Below, piece by piece: positions 1 through 9,400 of a stretch of 64,000 nucleotides of DNA. The position numbers and the translations under genes were made by a program. Each line of letters starts with the position of its first letter. The first letter of the stretch is position 1. The notes under the pieces are model-generated. The model was not told the origin of the DNA, did no database searches, and worked only from the letters and a program-made list of their open reading frames with translations. The stretch is from Bradyrhizobium sp. AZCC 2176 (GTDB lineage: Bacteria > Pseudomonadota > Alphaproteobacteria > Rhizobiales > Xanthobacteraceae), in NCBI RefSeq assembly GCF_036924645.1, contig NZ_JAZHRX010000001.1:6103501-6167500 (forward strand), read 5' to 3'.

Positions 1-720
1 AGCCTCGAGCTCCAGCGCCAGATCCTTGCCGCCGCTTTTGACGACCCGGCCCTTCGACATCACGTGCACGAAATCAGGCACGATGTAGTTGAGGAGCCGC
101 TGGTAGTGGGTGATGACCACCATGGCACGATCAGGCGAACGCAGCGCGTTGACGCCATCGGCCGCGACGCGGAGCGCATCGATGTCGAGGCCGGAATCCA
201 TTTCGTCGAGGATGCAGACGGCAGGCTCGAACAGCGCCATCTGCAGAATCTCGTTGCGCTTCTTCTCGCCGCCGGAAAAGCCGACATTGACACCGCGCTT
301 GAGCATGTCCTGCGGAATGTTGAGCGACTTTGCGACCGCACGGACCTTCTTGAGAAACTCCGGAGAGGTAAGCTGGCTTTCACCGCGCGCCTTGCGCTGG
401 GCGTTCAGCGCGGTGTGCAGGAAGTTCCAGGTGGTGACGCCAGGGATTTCGACCGGATACTGGAACGCCAGGAACAAGCCCTTGGCGGCGCGCTCGTCCG
501 GCTCCATTTCGAGAAGATCCTCGCCCCTAAACAGGATCTCGCCGTCGGTGACTTCATAGCCCGGCTTGCCGGCGATGACGTGCGACAGCGTCGATTTGCC
601 GGAGCCGTTCGGCCCCATGATCGCGTGCACCTCGCCCGGGTTTACGGTGAGCGTCAGTCCGTGGAGAATTTCGTTATCCTCAACACGCACCTTCAGGTTT
701 TTGACTTCGAGTAATGGCAT
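1..720 (-). CDS. sufC: SufC, Fe-S cluster assembly ATPase (3' end cut by window edge)
   Basis: Cytosolic ABC-type ATPase of the SufBCD scaffold, which drives Fe-S cluster assembly. Translating the complement from 720 gives 240 codons with no stop before base 1, so only about ten C-terminal residues should be missing compared with the usual ~250. Visible motifs are a Walker A loop GPNGSGKST at residues 36-44, the signature stretch FSGGEKKRNE, Walker B CILDEMDSGLD, and an ITHYQRLL switch region, all typical of SufC. An AAGGGAAAG ribosome site precedes the ATG. It follows the 109-residue gene by 23 bases in the same operon as sufB. sufD and sufS presumably lie beyond the left edge; that is inference. 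Confidence 0.96.
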   Translation of the reverse strand, partial: MPLLEVKNLKVRVEDNEILHGLTLTVNPGEVHAIMGPNGSGKSTLSHVIAGKPGYEVTDGEILFRGEDLLEMEPDERAAKGLFLAFQYPVEIPGVTTWNFLHTALNAQRKARGESQLTSPEFLKKVRAVAKSLNIPQDMLKRGVNVGFSGGEKKRNEILQMALFEPAVCILDEMDSGLDIDALRVAADGVNALRSPDRAMVVITHYQRLLNYIVPDFVHVMSKGRVVKSGGKDLALELEA

Positions 721-743
721 GGCTTTCCCTTGTCGAAATTCGT

Positions 744-1073
744 TTAGTGGCGCTGCCGAATCGGGCGCTCATAGGCGACAATCGCGGCATCCGGGCACGC
801 ATTTTCCAGACTTACGATCTCGTCAAGCTTGGCCGCATCGAGCTCCACCGCTGCGATCAAATTGCAAAGTCCGTCGCCGACACCCGCACGGCAGTTCGCC
901 CGATAGGCCATCAGATAAACACCCATCCTGTCGGCGGCGGCCTCAAGGCGGCGCGCCTGCGCGGCGTTTGGCCGGAACCACTCTGAACTGTCGAGCCGCG
1001 ACAAACTGGTTTCGTCGATCTCGTTCAAGATCGGCAACAGCGTGCGCATCTCGCTGATATCAAGCGTGATCAT
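744..1073 (-). CDS. Unnamed 109-residue protein between sufB and sufC
   Basis: Small soluble protein of unknown function inside the suf operon. Its ATG overlaps the sufB stop codon by four bases (ATGA), which suggests translational coupling, and sufC begins 23 bases after its stop. It has no signal peptide or membrane segment. Three cysteines (C61, C70, C93) are spaced unlike a classical ferredoxin. The N-terminal half is acidic and leucine-rich, and the C-terminal half is predicted helical. I do not recognise a domain. Its position between two essential scaffold genes argues for a role in Fe-S assembly or its control, but that is inference. A longer in-frame extension upstream would run inside sufB and is not used. 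Confidence 0.8.
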   Translation of the reverse strand: MITLDISEMRTLLPILNEIDETSLSRLDSSEWFRPNAAQARRLEAAADRMGVYLMAYRANCRAGVGDGLCNLIAAVELDAAKLDEIVSLENACPDAAIVAYERPIRQRH

Positions 1074-2551
1074 CCCACGCTGCCCTCCAGCGAGATGGAG
1101 ATCAGCTTCTGCGCTTCCACCGCGAATTCCATCGGCAGTTGCTGCAGCACGTCCTTCACGAAGCCGTTGACGACGAGGCCGACGGCTTCTTCCTGGCTGA
1201 GGCCGCGCTGGACACAGTAGAACAACACATCCTCGGAAATCTTCGACGTCGTCGCTTCGTGCTCGAAGGTAGCCGACGAGTTCTTCGCCTCGACGTAGGG
1301 CACGGTGTGCGCACCGCATTTGTCGCCGATCAGCAGCGAGTCGCAGGCGGTATAGTTGCGCGCCCCGGTCGCCTTGCGATGCGCGGTAACGAGGCCACGA
1401 TAGGTGTTCTGCGAAGCGCCCGCGGCAATGCCCTTGGAGATGATCCGGCTGGTCGTGTTCTTGCCGAGATGAAGCATCTTGGTGCCAGAATCGACCTGCT
1501 GGTAACCGTTCGAGATCGCGATCGAGTAGAACTCGCCGCGCGAATTGTCGCCGCGCAGGATGCAGCTCGGATATTTCCAGGTGATCGCCGACCCGGTCTC
1601 GACTTGGGTCCATGAGATTTTTGAATGGTTGCCGCGGCAGTCGCCACGCTTGGTGACGAAATTGTAGATGCCGCCGACGCCTTCCGAGTTGCCGGGATAC
1701 CAGTTCTGCACCGTCGAATATTTGATCTCGGCGTCATCGAGCGCGACCAGTTCAACGACGGCGGCGTGCAACTGGTTTTCGTCGCGCTGCGGCGCGGTGC
1801 AGCCTTCGAGATAGCTGACGTAGGACCCCTTGTCGGCGATGATCAGCGTGCGCTCGAACTGGCCGGTGTTGCGCTCGTTGATGCGGAAATAGGTTGACAG
1901 CTCCATCGGGCAGCGCACGCCAGCCGGCACATAGACGAACGAGCCGTCGGAGAACACCGCCGAGTTCAGCGTCGCGAAGTAATTGTCCGAGGTCGGCACG
2001 ACCGAGCCGAGATACTTCTTCACCAGTTCGGGATGCTCGCGGATCGCCTCCGAGATCGGCATGAAGATCACGCCGGCCGCCTTCAATTCCTTCTGGAACG
2101 TGGTAGCGACGGAAACCGAGTCGAACACGGCGTCGACGGCGATCCTGCGCTCGCCTTCCGGCTTCACGACGCCTTCCAGCACCTCAACTTCACGCAGGGG
2201 GATGCCGAGCTTTTCGTAGGTCTTGAGAATTTCCGGGTCGATCTCGTCCAGCGAGCCGATCTGCTTCTTCGGCTTCGGCGCGGAGTAGTAGTAGAGCTCC
2301 TGGTAGTCGATCTTGGGATAGTTGACGCGGGCCCAGGTCGGCTCGGTCATGGTCAGCCAGCGGCGATAGGCCTCCAGCCGCCATTCCAGCATCCAGGCCG
2401 GCTCGTTCTTCTTTGCAGAGATGAAGCGGACGGTGTCTTCCGACAGCCCCTTCGGCGCCTTGTCGGACTCGATGAGAGTCTCAAACCCATATCGATATTG
2501 GTCGACGTCGATGCGCTTCACGCGCTCGACCGTCTCTTGTACGGCTGGCAT
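1070..2551 (-). CDS. sufB: SufB, Fe-S cluster assembly scaffold
   Basis: Scaffold subunit of the SufBCD complex, on which sulfide and iron are built into a cluster. The 493-residue product matches the SufB family in length and content: [17 protein letters not shown] in the middle, the [14 protein letters not shown] strand, the YLEGCTAP segment, and the C-terminal [19 protein letters not shown] helix that carries the conserved cysteine near the cluster site. I chose the ATG at 2551 because GGAGG lies five bases upstream; an in-frame TTG at 2575 has no such support. It follows the cysteine desulfurase gene by 88 bases and overlaps the next gene by four. Confidence 0.97.
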   Translation of the reverse strand: MPAVQETVERVKRIDVDQYRYGFETLIESDKAPKGLSEDTVRFISAKKNEPAWMLEWRLEAYRRWLTMTEPTWARVNYPKIDYQELYYYSAPKPKKQIGSLDEIDPEILKTYEKLGIPLREVEVLEGVVKPEGERRIAVDAVFDSVSVATTFQKELKAAGVIFMPISEAIREHPELVKKYLGSVVPTSDNYFATLNSAVFSDGSFVYVPAGVRCPMELSTYFRINERNTGQFERTLIIADKGSYVSYLEGCTAPQRDENQLHAAVVELVALDDAEIKYSTVQNWYPGNSEGVGGIYNFVTKRGDCRGNHSKISWTQVETGSAITWKYPSCILRGDNSRGEFYSIAISNGYQQVDSGTKMLHLGKNTTSRIISKGIAAGASQNTYRGLVTAHRKATGARNYTACDSLLIGDKCGAHTVPYVEAKNSSATFEHEATTSKISEDVLFYCVQRGLSQEEAVGLVVNGFVKDVLQQLPMEFAVEAQKLISISLEGSVG

Positions 2552-2639
2552 TCCATCCTCCGCTCGCGGTTTCAAGGACCGCGGTGGAACAATTCAACAT
2601 CGGTGACGAAGCGTTCCGGCGAAACGGACTTAGAACGTT

Positions 2640-3794
2640 TCAAGCCGTGTTTCGTCGCCCTCTAAGTAAGGCATCGGCAAGCTTTCGCCAAGCCTGAAGG
2701 GCCAAATCAATGTCTGCCTCCGTGGTAGACCAGCCCAGACTAAGCCGCACCGCTCCTTGGGCTAGGTCTCTGCCGACCCCCATGGCGGCCAGGACGTGCG
2801 ACGGCTGGACCTTGCCGGACGAGCAGGCGGAACCGGAAGATACCGCAATACCGCCGAGATCGAAGCCAATCACGGCGGTTTCGGCCTTCAGGCCGTCAAC
2901 CGTGAACAGGGTGGTATTCGGCAGCCGCGGCGTGCCTTCCGAAAACACAATCATTCCAGGGGTCTGCCTGAGGCCCCTCTCGAGGCGGTTCCGAAGGCCA
3001 TGCAGCCGAACTGCATCGCCTTCCAGCGCGGCCATGGCCACCCGCACAGCAGCGCCAAAGGCCGCTAGACCCGCAACATTCTCGGTGCCGGCCCGGCGTC
3101 CAAGTTCCTGTCCGCCGCCGCGCAGCAGCGGCTCCAGTCCCTGCACGTCCTCGGCCAGAACCAGCGCACCGGCGCCCTTGGGGCCGCCGATCTTGTGCGC
3201 AGAAAGCGTGACCAGATCGGCCTTCATCGATTTGATCTCAAACGGTATCTTGCCAAATGCTTGGATCGCATCGACATGCAGCAGGCCGCCTGCTCCGTGC
3301 ACGATGTCGGCGACGTCGGCGACCGGCTGGATGGCGCCGGTCTCGTTATTCGCCAGCATTACCGACACCAGCGCCGGCGGCCCGTCAGCGAGCAGTGTGC
3401 GCAAATGGTCGAGGTCCACCAGGCCAACGCCGGAGACTTTGATGGCCGCGATCGCGTCGGCGGGAAACCGTCCCCCTGACAGCACCGACGTATGCTCGAT
3501 GGTCGAAACCAGCAGCCGCTGAACCGGCCAGCCCGCGCCGCGGCGCAACCCGGGCGTCAGCGCCATCGCGTTGGCTTCGGTGCCGCCAGAGGCGAACACC
3601 ACGTCCTGCGGCCGCGCCGAAATCGCTGCGGCGACGTCCGCCCGTGCATCCTCGACCAGCCGGCGCGCCTGACGCCCTTCGGCATGAACAGAGGACGGAT
3701 TGCCGGCCATGTCCCAGGCAGCCGCCATCGCCTGCCTGGCCTCGGGGCGAAGCGGCGTCGTCGCATTCCAGTCGAGATAGACCCGGTCAGGCAT
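2640..3794 (-). CDS. Cysteine desulfurase (NifS/IscS-type)
   Basis: PLP-dependent enzyme that takes sulfur from cysteine as an enzyme-bound persulfide and supplies it for Fe-S clusters. The 384-residue product begins YLDWNATTPLRPEA, has the PLP-stacking H101 in STIEHTSVL, the PLP lysine K201 in SAHKIGGPKG, and the catalytic cysteine C324 in SSGSACSSG. This is the group I (NifS/IscS) active-site loop rather than the SufS loop. It is the first gene of the minus-strand suf operon, with sufB next. A SufS-type enzyme may lie further downstream outside the window, so exact pairing with SufB is inferred from position. The start at 3794 is the only ATG consistent with the family N-terminus. Confidence 0.93.
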   Translation of the reverse strand: MPDRVYLDWNATTPLRPEARQAMAAAWDMAGNPSSVHAEGRQARRLVEDARADVAAAISARPQDVVFASGGTEANAMALTPGLRRGAGWPVQRLLVSTIEHTSVLSGGRFPADAIAAIKVSGVGLVDLDHLRTLLADGPPALVSVMLANNETGAIQPVADVADIVHGAGGLLHVDAIQAFGKIPFEIKSMKADLVTLSAHKIGGPKGAGALVLAEDVQGLEPLLRGGGQELGRRAGTENVAGLAAFGAAVRVAMAALEGDAVRLHGLRNRLERGLRQTPGMIVFSEGTPRLPNTTLFTVDGLKAETAVIGFDLGGIAVSSGSACSSGKVQPSHVLAAMGVGRDLAQGAVRLSLGWSTTEADIDLALQAWRKLADALLRGRRNTA

Positions 3795-3859
3795 GTCCGT
3801 ACAATATTACCTATATCCGGCAAGCAGCTCATGCAAGGCATGGCCTCGCGCCGGCGCAG

Positions 3860-3875
3860 GTTGCCTTATGGCAAC
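3860..3875. promoter_or_regulatory. Inverted repeat in the suf/hydrolase divergent region
   Basis: GTTGCC and GGCAAC, perfect 6-base arms around TTAT, lie 66 bases upstream of the desulfurase start in the 293-base divergent gap. This is operator-like, but I cannot name the regulator. It does not resemble the Irr box or a RirA site as I know them. The rest of the gap (3795-4087) holds no gene that I can support. Confidence 0.35.
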
Positions 3876-4087
3876 TAGGGATCGCGCCGTCTCCAGGCAA
3901 TCGCAGCTTAACGCCTTGAGCTGCCTTCGAGATGTTCAAGATGCTTGCTTTTTGCCCCTCGCCTCATGCTAGAACGCCGCCACCAGTTTCACGGGAGCGC
4001 CGTTTGCGCACCACCCAACGACGCCTGATCGCATTTCTTCTCCGCCGGATCACGGCCGTTGCCGAGGACCACTTCCAAGGATCATGA

Positions 4088-4735
4088 ATGCCTGAAGTTA
4101 TTTTCACCGGCCCCGCGGGCCGCCTCGAAGGCCGTTACCATCCGGCCAAGCAGAAGAACGCGCCGATCGCGATGATCCTGCATCCGCATCCGCAGTTTCA
4201 CGGCACGATGAATCACCAGATCGTCTACCAGTGCTACTACGCGTTTGCGCATCGCGGCTTCTCGGTGCTGCGATTCAATTTTCGCGGCGTCGGCCGCAGC
4301 CAGGGCTCGTTCGACCACGGCACCGGCGAATTGTCGGATGCGGCTTCCGCGCTCGACTGGGCGCAGACCATCAATCCCGAAGCGCGCGCCTGCTGGGTCG
4401 CGGGCTTCTCGTTCGGCGCCTGGATCGGCATGCAGCTTTTGATGCGCCGGCCCGAAGTCGAAGGTTTTATTTCGATCGCGCCGCCCGCCAACCTCTACGA
4501 CTTCTCCTTCCTTGCGCCCTGCCCGTCGTCAGGCCTTATCGTGCATGGCGAGAAGGATGCGGTGGTGCCGCCGAAGGACGTCAACACGCTGGTCGAAAAA
4601 CTGAAGACGCAAAAAGGCATCGTGATCGATCAGCAGATCATCCCCGGCGCCAACCATTTCTTCGACGGCAAGCTGGAGCCGCTGATGGAGACGGTGACCG
4701 GCTATCTCGACATGCGGCTCGCCAACGTCCGCTGA
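4088..4735 (+). CDS. Alpha/beta hydrolase (COG2945-like)
   Basis: Small cytosolic alpha/beta hydrolase of 215 residues; substrate unknown. It shows the COG2945 pattern: an early HPHPQFHGTMNH loop, the NFRGVGRSQG strand and turn, the nucleophile elbow GFSFGAW with S108, an acid at D157 in HGEKDAVVPP, and a histidine at H190 in PGANHFF. No signal peptide is present. It is transcribed divergently from the suf operon and stands alone; the next gene (GST) faces it. The ATG at 4088 is used because it follows CCAAGG at a suitable distance. Members of this family are usually annotated only as hydrolases, and nothing here refines that. Confidence 0.9.
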   Translation: MPEVIFTGPAGRLEGRYHPAKQKNAPIAMILHPHPQFHGTMNHQIVYQCYYAFAHRGFSVLRFNFRGVGRSQGSFDHGTGELSDAASALDWAQTINPEARACWVAGFSFGAWIGMQLLMRRPEVEGFISIAPPANLYDFSFLAPCPSSGLIVHGEKDAVVPPKDVNTLVEKLKTQKGIVIDQQIIPGANHFFDGKLEPLMETVTGYLDMRLANVR

Positions 4736-4759
4736 CGTGACCGTGTCGGTATCTTCGTC

Positions 4760-5437
4760 TCACGCCGCCAGTTTCAGCATATGCGCGTTATGGCGCACCA
4801 GGAACGCGTGCAGCAACTGCGGATAGTCCGGACCGACTGCCGTGCGCACGCTCGGCCGCTGCGCCAGCGTTTCTCGCCATGCGCTTGCCTTCGGCGTATC
4901 GGCAAACACCGATAGATCGATCAACTGATCGAACACATCGAAGTAGCGGAAGATCGGCGCGAACACCGCGTCCACCAGGCTGAAATCCTTGCCGGCGAAG
5001 AACGGTCCCGCGCCGAGCGTTTTCTCGACCTGCGCGAACTTCGCGGCTACTGCCTTCCGCTTGCTCTCGAAGATCGCGGGATCGCCTGTGGTCTCCAGGC
5101 CCCATAGCTCGCTCAGAATCGTAGAGCCGAATTCCATCCAGGCGCGGTGCTGCGCCCGCTTGAGCGCGTCCTGCGGATGCAGTTTCGCGCCTCCTTGCGT
5201 CTCCTCGATGTACTCGCAGATGACATTGCTCTCGAACAGCGCCACCTCGCCGTCCTTGGTCTCGACAAGCAGCACCGGCACCTTGCCGAGCGGCGAAATC
5301 TTCAGAAACCAGTCCGGCTTGTTGGCAAGATCGATGTCGATCCGCTCGAACGGAACGCCCTTTTCGGTGAGCGCGATCACCGCGCGCTGCACATAGGGAC
5401 AAAGCTTGTGGCTGATCAGCGTGAGTTTTGGTGCCAT
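4760..5437 (-). CDS. Glutathione S-transferase family protein
   Basis: Two-domain GST of 225 residues. The N-terminal thioredoxin fold carries C13-P-Y in HKLCPYVQRAV, so the likely active residue is a cysteine as in omega or SspA-like GSTs. PLGKVPVLL supplies the conserved cis-proline, and ESNVICEYIEET binds the glutathione gamma-glutamyl end. The all-helical C-terminal domain follows from about residue 90. The ATG at 5437 is preceded by GGGAGG at five to six bases; upstream in-frame ATGs at 5476 and 5506 lie inside the repeat-rich promoter and lack a ribosome site. Three ATGCA-N2-TGCAT motifs sit upstream, so a regulated stress or detoxification role is likely but not shown. Confidence 0.92.
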   Translation of the reverse strand: MAPKLTLISHKLCPYVQRAVIALTEKGVPFERIDIDLANKPDWFLKISPLGKVPVLLVETKDGEVALFESNVICEYIEETQGGAKLHPQDALKRAQHRAWMEFGSTILSELWGLETTGDPAIFESKRKAVAAKFAQVEKTLGAGPFFAGKDFSLVDAVFAPIFRYFDVFDQLIDLSVFADTPKASAWRETLAQRPSVRTAVGPDYPQLLHAFLVRHNAHMLKLAA

Positions 5438-5474
5438 GACGACCTCCCGGGCGAAGGCCGGCAGGCCTCGCTCC

Positions 5475-5534
5475 ATGCATCTGCATTTAATTAGATGCAT
5501 TTGCATGTAGCCGTCAAGGTCGATGCAGTTGCAT
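5475..5534. promoter_or_regulatory. Three ATGCA-N2-TGCAT operator-like sites before the GST gene
   Basis: Near-palindromes of form ATGCA-NN-TGCAT occur at 5475-5486, 5495-5506 and 5523-5534. The first two are exactly 20 bases apart, two helical turns, and centre on TAATTA, which makes a larger imperfect palindrome. They sit 38-97 bases before the GST start codon. The pattern suits a dimeric repressor of MarR or similar type; the regulator is not in the window. Confidence 0.5.
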
Positions 5535-5552
5535 CAACAGATCTTGAACCGG

Positions 5553-6653
5553 TCAGGGTCGCGCGATGATGCCGCCGGTCATCGGGAACGGTACCCCCGT
5601 GGTGGCGGGGTAGCTCAGCGGCAGGCCTTTGAGGCCCCGCGCCGCCAGAAATCCGAAGGCCTGTGCCTCGATGGCGTCGGATGCCCAGCCCAGCGTGTCC
5701 GCCGCCTGAACGGTCGCCGGCGCCAAGCACTCGCGCAGCATCCGCAGCATGGTCAGGTTGCGGGCGCCGCCGCCGGCCACGATCCAGTTCTTGGGTTCTT
5801 TCGGCAGCAGTGGCACCACGCGGGCGATCGCGGCCGCTGTGAACGCGGTCAAGGTCGCAGCGCCATCTTCCGGCGGTATGTCGCCGAGCTTCAGCCTCGC
5901 AAAATCGTTGCGATCGAGCGATTTCGGCGGCGGCAGCGAAAAGAACGGCATCGCCAGCGCGCGATTGATCCACGCCGCATCGACTTTGCCCAGCGCCGCG
6001 GTGCGGCCCTCGGTATCGAAGCGCTGGTTCAGCCAGCGGAACATGTAGTCGTCGAGCAGCGCGTTGCCCGGACCGGTGTCGCAGGCGACCAGCGTGTCGC
6101 CATCGATATAGGTGATGTTGGCGACGCCGCCGATATTGACCACGACGGTCGGCCCCTCCCAGTCCAGCGATTGGGCGAGCGCGCGGTGATAAACCGGCAC
6201 AAAGGGCGCGCCCTGCCCGCCGGCTTCGACGTCGGCCGCGCGGAAATCGTACATGACCGGAACGTGGATCATCCTGGCGAGCGTGGCCGCGTCGCCGATC
6301 TGGACCGTTAGTTTTTTCTCGGGCCGATGCAGCACGGTCTGGCCGTGAAAGCCGACGATGTCGATGTCGTCGAAGCGCATCCGGTGTTGCGCGGTAAAGG
6401 CGGCCACCGCCTCGGCATGCGCTGATGTGACGACCCGCTCCGCCTCGCGCAGGCAGCCTGGCCGCGCCGCGCGATCCGGCAGGTCGGCGGCCTCATACAG
6501 TGCCTGGCGCAGCAGGCTGCGTTCCATTTCGGTATAGGGCCGGTATCCCGACGGCCCGAGGGCGTTGACCCGTCGGCCATCGGTTTCGATCAAAGCGACA
6601 TCGACCCCGTCGAGCGAGGTACCGCTCATCAGACCAAGCGCCGTCAACATCAT
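5553..6653 (-). CDS. anmK: Anhydro-N-acetylmuramic acid kinase
   Basis: AnmK phosphorylates 1,6-anhydro-MurNAc released by lytic transglycosylases, giving MurNAc-6-phosphate for cell-wall recycling. The 366-residue product has the family N-terminus LGLMSGTSLDGVDVAL (the ATP-binding phosphate loop), FHGQTVLH with the substrate-site residues, NIGGVANITY, DTGPGNALLDDYM and the late VAGGGARN motif. It is divergent from tyrS, an order common in rhizobia (from memory). The gene matters for the ampR-bla pair 3 kb away, because AmpR-type regulators sense muropeptides upstream of this recycling step. Either of two adjacent ATGs (6653, 6650) could be the start. Confidence 0.95.
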   Translation of the reverse strand: MMLTALGLMSGTSLDGVDVALIETDGRRVNALGPSGYRPYTEMERSLLRQALYEAADLPDRAARPGCLREAERVVTSAHAEAVAAFTAQHRMRFDDIDIVGFHGQTVLHRPEKKLTVQIGDAATLARMIHVPVMYDFRAADVEAGGQGAPFVPVYHRALAQSLDWEGPTVVVNIGGVANITYIDGDTLVACDTGPGNALLDDYMFRWLNQRFDTEGRTAALGKVDAAWINRALAMPFFSLPPPKSLDRNDFARLKLGDIPPEDGAATLTAFTAAAIARVVPLLPKEPKNWIVAGGGARNLTMLRMLRECLAPATVQAADTLGWASDAIEAQAFGFLAARGLKGLPLSYPATTGVPFPMTGGIIARP

Positions 6654-6829
6654 CTCAAATCGTGCCTTTGCAACGCCCTGCTCGATCCGTCCCGCCGACG
6701 ACGATCAGCTTGTGCCAAACACGCACATCTTATAATGCCACAGCGCCTACCCTTGCGGCAGCCCGTTCCGCCATGGTTCCGCAAACAGTTACAATTACAG
6801 TGAAAATAGAATGATCAAAGCAGCCCGTC

Positions 6830-8083
6830 ATGACCGCATTTAAATCAGATTTCCTGAACATTTTAAGGGAACGCGGCTTCATCCACCAGTGTTCCGATTT
6901 CGAGGGCCTGGACGCATTGGCCGCAAAGGGTCAGGCGACCGCCTATGTCGGTTACGACTGCACGGCGCCGTCGCTGCATATCGGCAATTACCTCACCATG
7001 ATGATGCTGCACTGGCTGCAGCAGAGCGGCAACAAGCCGATCACCCTGATGGGCGGCGGCACCACCATGGTCGGCGACCCCTCCGGCAAGGACGAGTCGC
7101 GGGCGATCCGGTCGATCGAGGAAATCGAGGCCAACAAGGCCTCGATCCGCGGCGTGTTCGCGAAGGTACTTCGCTACGGTTCGGGCCCGAGCGATGCCAT
7201 CATGCTCGACAATGCCGAGTGGCTGACGAAACTGAACTACATCGAAATGCTGCGCGACGTCGGCCGGCACTTCTCCGTCAACCGCATGCTGACGATGGAC
7301 TCGGTGCGGCTTCGGCTCGAGCGCGAGCAGGAGATGAGCTTCATCGAGTTCAACTACATGGTCTGCCAGGCCTACGACTTCGTCGAACTGGCGCGGCGCA
7401 CCGGATGCCGCCTGCAGATGGGCGGCTCCGATCAATGGGGCAACATCGTGATGGGCGTCGATCTCGGCCGTCGCATGGGCGCGCCGCAACTGTTCGCGCT
7501 GACGACACCGCTCTTGACGACAGCGTCGGGCGCCAAGATGGGCAAGACCGCGCAGGGCGCGGTGTGGCTCAATGCCGACCAGTTCTCGCCCTACGATTTC
7601 TGGCAATACTGGCGCAACGTCGAGGACGCCGACGTCGTCAAGTTTCTAAAGCTGTTCACGATTCTGCCGATTAGCGAGATCGCAAAGCTCGCGACATTGC
7701 AGGGTGGCGAGATCAACGAGGCCAAGAAGGTGCTGGCGACGGAAGCGACCGCGCTGTTGCACGGCCGCGAGGCCGCCGACACGGCCGCAGAAACCGCCCG
7801 GCAAACCTTTGAGCAAGGCGCGATCGCAGAGAGCCTGCCCACAGTGGAAGTTTCGCGTGGCGAGCTCGAAACTGGCGCCGGCGTGCTGGGGCTGTTCGTG
7901 AAAGCGGGCCTCGTGGCCTCGAACGGCGAAGCACGGCGCCAGATCAAGGGCGGCGGCTTGCGCGTCAACGATGCCGCCGTGACCGACGAGAAGATGGTCC
8001 TGACGCCCTCCAACCTCACGCCGGAAGGCGTCATCAAGCTTTCCATGGGGAAGAAAAAGCACGTCCTGCTGAAACCCGCCTGA
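6830..8083 (+). CDS. tyrS: Tyrosyl-tRNA synthetase
   Basis: Class I aminoacyl-tRNA synthetase that charges tRNA-Tyr. In the 417-residue product the HIGH-type motif is HIGN at residues 50-53 and the KMSKS-type loop is KMGKT at 236-240, as in bacterial Tyr[12 protein letters not shown] and the [10 protein letters not shown] block form the tyrosine pocket. The C-terminal 70 residues are an S4 RNA-binding domain ([21 protein letters not shown]). Divergent from anmK with a 176-base gap; an AAAGCAG ribosome site precedes the ATG. I see no tRNA-like leader or T-box in that gap. Confidence 0.97.
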   Translation: MTAFKSDFLNILRERGFIHQCSDFEGLDALAAKGQATAYVGYDCTAPSLHIGNYLTMMMLHWLQQSGNKPITLMGGGTTMVGDPSGKDESRAIRSIEEIEANKASIRGVFAKVLRYGSGPSDAIMLDNAEWLTKLNYIEMLRDVGRHFSVNRMLTMDSVRLRLEREQEMSFIEFNYMVCQAYDFVELARRTGCRLQMGGSDQWGNIVMGVDLGRRMGAPQLFALTTPLLTTASGAKMGKTAQGAVWLNADQFSPYDFWQYWRNVEDADVVKFLKLFTILPISEIAKLATLQGGEINEAKKVLATEATALLHGREAADTAAETARQTFEQGAIAESLPTVEVSRGELETGAGVLGLFVKAGLVASNGEARRQIKGGGLRVNDAAVTDEKMVLTPSNLTPEGVIKLSMGKKKHVLLKPA

Positions 8084-8152
8084 TCGGGCCTGCATAGGCG
8101 CATTCGCTTTTGATGCTTGCGGGGAACTGCGGAAACGCGCTCCCTGCGTCCC

Positions 8153-9400
8153 ATGGACAACAAGACGCCAGAGGGAGATGCGTTAGCCAGACCGCACAAG
8201 CCGGAGCGGGTTGCGCTCAACGTGCTGGCGCTGTGCTTTACGCTGGCGCTGCTCGGCCGCGGCCTCGGCGAGAGCTTTACGGTTTTCCTCAAACCGATCT
8301 CTGAGAATTTCGGCTGGGACCGCGCGGCAGTGGTCTCGGTCTATTCGCTGACCTGGCTCGCCGGCGGGCTGACGGCGCCGGTGGTCGGCCGGCTATTCGA
8401 TCGCTACGGCCCTCGCACCGTCTATTCGCTGGGACTGCTGCTGCTCGGCGGCGCGTTCCTGGCGGCCTCGCAGGCGCAGGCGCTGTGGCAATTCCAGTTG
8501 AGCGTTGGCCTCTGCGTCGGGATCGGCATCGCCTTCATCGGCAACGTGCCGAATTCGATTCTGCTCGGCCGCTGGTTCGGCCCGCGGTTGCCGACGGCGA
8601 TGGCGATCGTCTATTCCGCAACCGGCGCAGGCGTTTTGGTCCTTCTGCCGGCGTCGCAAATCCTGATCGACCAGGTCGGATGGCGCGGCGCCCACCAGAT
8701 CTTCGGCATCATTGCGCTGTGCTTGTTGGTGCCGCTGTTGCTGCTACCATGGCGGCTGTTCTCAACCGGCTCGCCGCACATCGCCAAACAGGCCGACCCT
8801 GGTTTCGTCGATGAGGGCTGGACGCTGGTCAGCGCGATGCGCCACCACGCGTTCTGGGCGCTGTTTTCAACCTTCTTCTTCACGGCAATCGGCATGTACG
8901 CGATCTCGGCGCAGATCGTCGCCTACCTTATCGACGCCGGCTTCCCGCCGCTGCAGGCCGCAACCGCCTGGGGCTTTTCCGGCGTCGTGCTGCTGTTCGG
9001 CATGCTGGGGGTGACGCAGCTCGATGCGATGATCGGACGAAGACCGTCAGTGCTGCTCAGCTACGCCATCTCGATCGTCGGCATCATTCTGCTGTGGCTG
9101 CTGCAGTACTATCCGAACTTCTGGCTGCTCGCGGCTTTCGTGGTGACCTTCGGCAGCATGATCGGTTCGCGCGGCCCGCTGATCACGGCGACCGCGATGA
9201 AGATCTTCCGCGGCGAGCGGGTCGGCACCATCTACGGCACGATCTCGATCGGCAGCGGTCTTGGCTCAGGGCTCGGCGCCTGGGCCGGCGGCCTGATCCA
9301 CGACTGGACCCACAGCTATAATCCCGTGATCGCCTTCGCGCTGGTGGCCGTCGTGCTCGGAATGATCCCGTTCCTCGTCGTGCCGGCGCTGCGGCGCTAG
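8153..9400 (+). CDS. MFS transporter (12 TM, monocarboxylate/oxalate-type)
   Basis: Inner-membrane major facilitator protein of about 415 residues with twelve hydrophobic segments. The TM2-TM3 loop reads GRLFDRYGPRTVY, the MFS signature, and the second half contains the paired LDAMIGRRPSVLL loop. The overall pattern resembles the oxalate/formate and monocarboxylate porter group, but the substrate cannot be read from sequence. I place the start at the ATG 8153, 69 bases after tyrS; an in-frame TTG at 8117 would add twelve residues. Neither has a strong ribosome site, so the start is uncertain. Its stop touches the stop of the convergent LysR gene without a gap. Confidence 0.88.
   Translation: MDNKTPEGDALARPHKPERVALNVLALCFTLALLGRGLGESFTVFLKPISENFGWDRAAVVSVYSLTWLAGGLTAPVVGRLFDRYGPRTVYSLGLLLLGGAFLAASQAQALWQFQLSVGLCVGIGIAFIGNVPNSILLGRWFGPRLPTAMAIVYSATGAGVLVLLPASQILIDQVGWRGAHQIFGIIALCLLVPLLLLPWRLFSTGSPHIAKQADPGFVDEGWTLVSAMRHHAFWALFSTFFFTAIGMYAISAQIVAYLIDAGFPPLQAATAWGFSGVVLLFGMLGVTQLDAMIGRRPSVLLSYAISIVGIILLWLLQYYPNFWLLAAFVVTFGSMIGSRGPLITATAMKIFRGERVGTIYGTISIGSGLGSGLGAWAGGLIHDWTHSYNPVIAFALVAVVLGMIPFLVVPALRR

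Noticed and set aside
1074..1613. Upstream extension of the small suf gene to 1613 within sufB
   Set aside because: The extension translates sufB DNA in the wrong frame; only the part from the ATG at 1073 is outside sufB and coupled by ATGA overlap.
8117..8152. TTG start for the MFS gene
   Set aside because: It adds twelve unconserved residues before the natural N-terminus; ATG 8153 preferred, although neither has a clear ribosome site.
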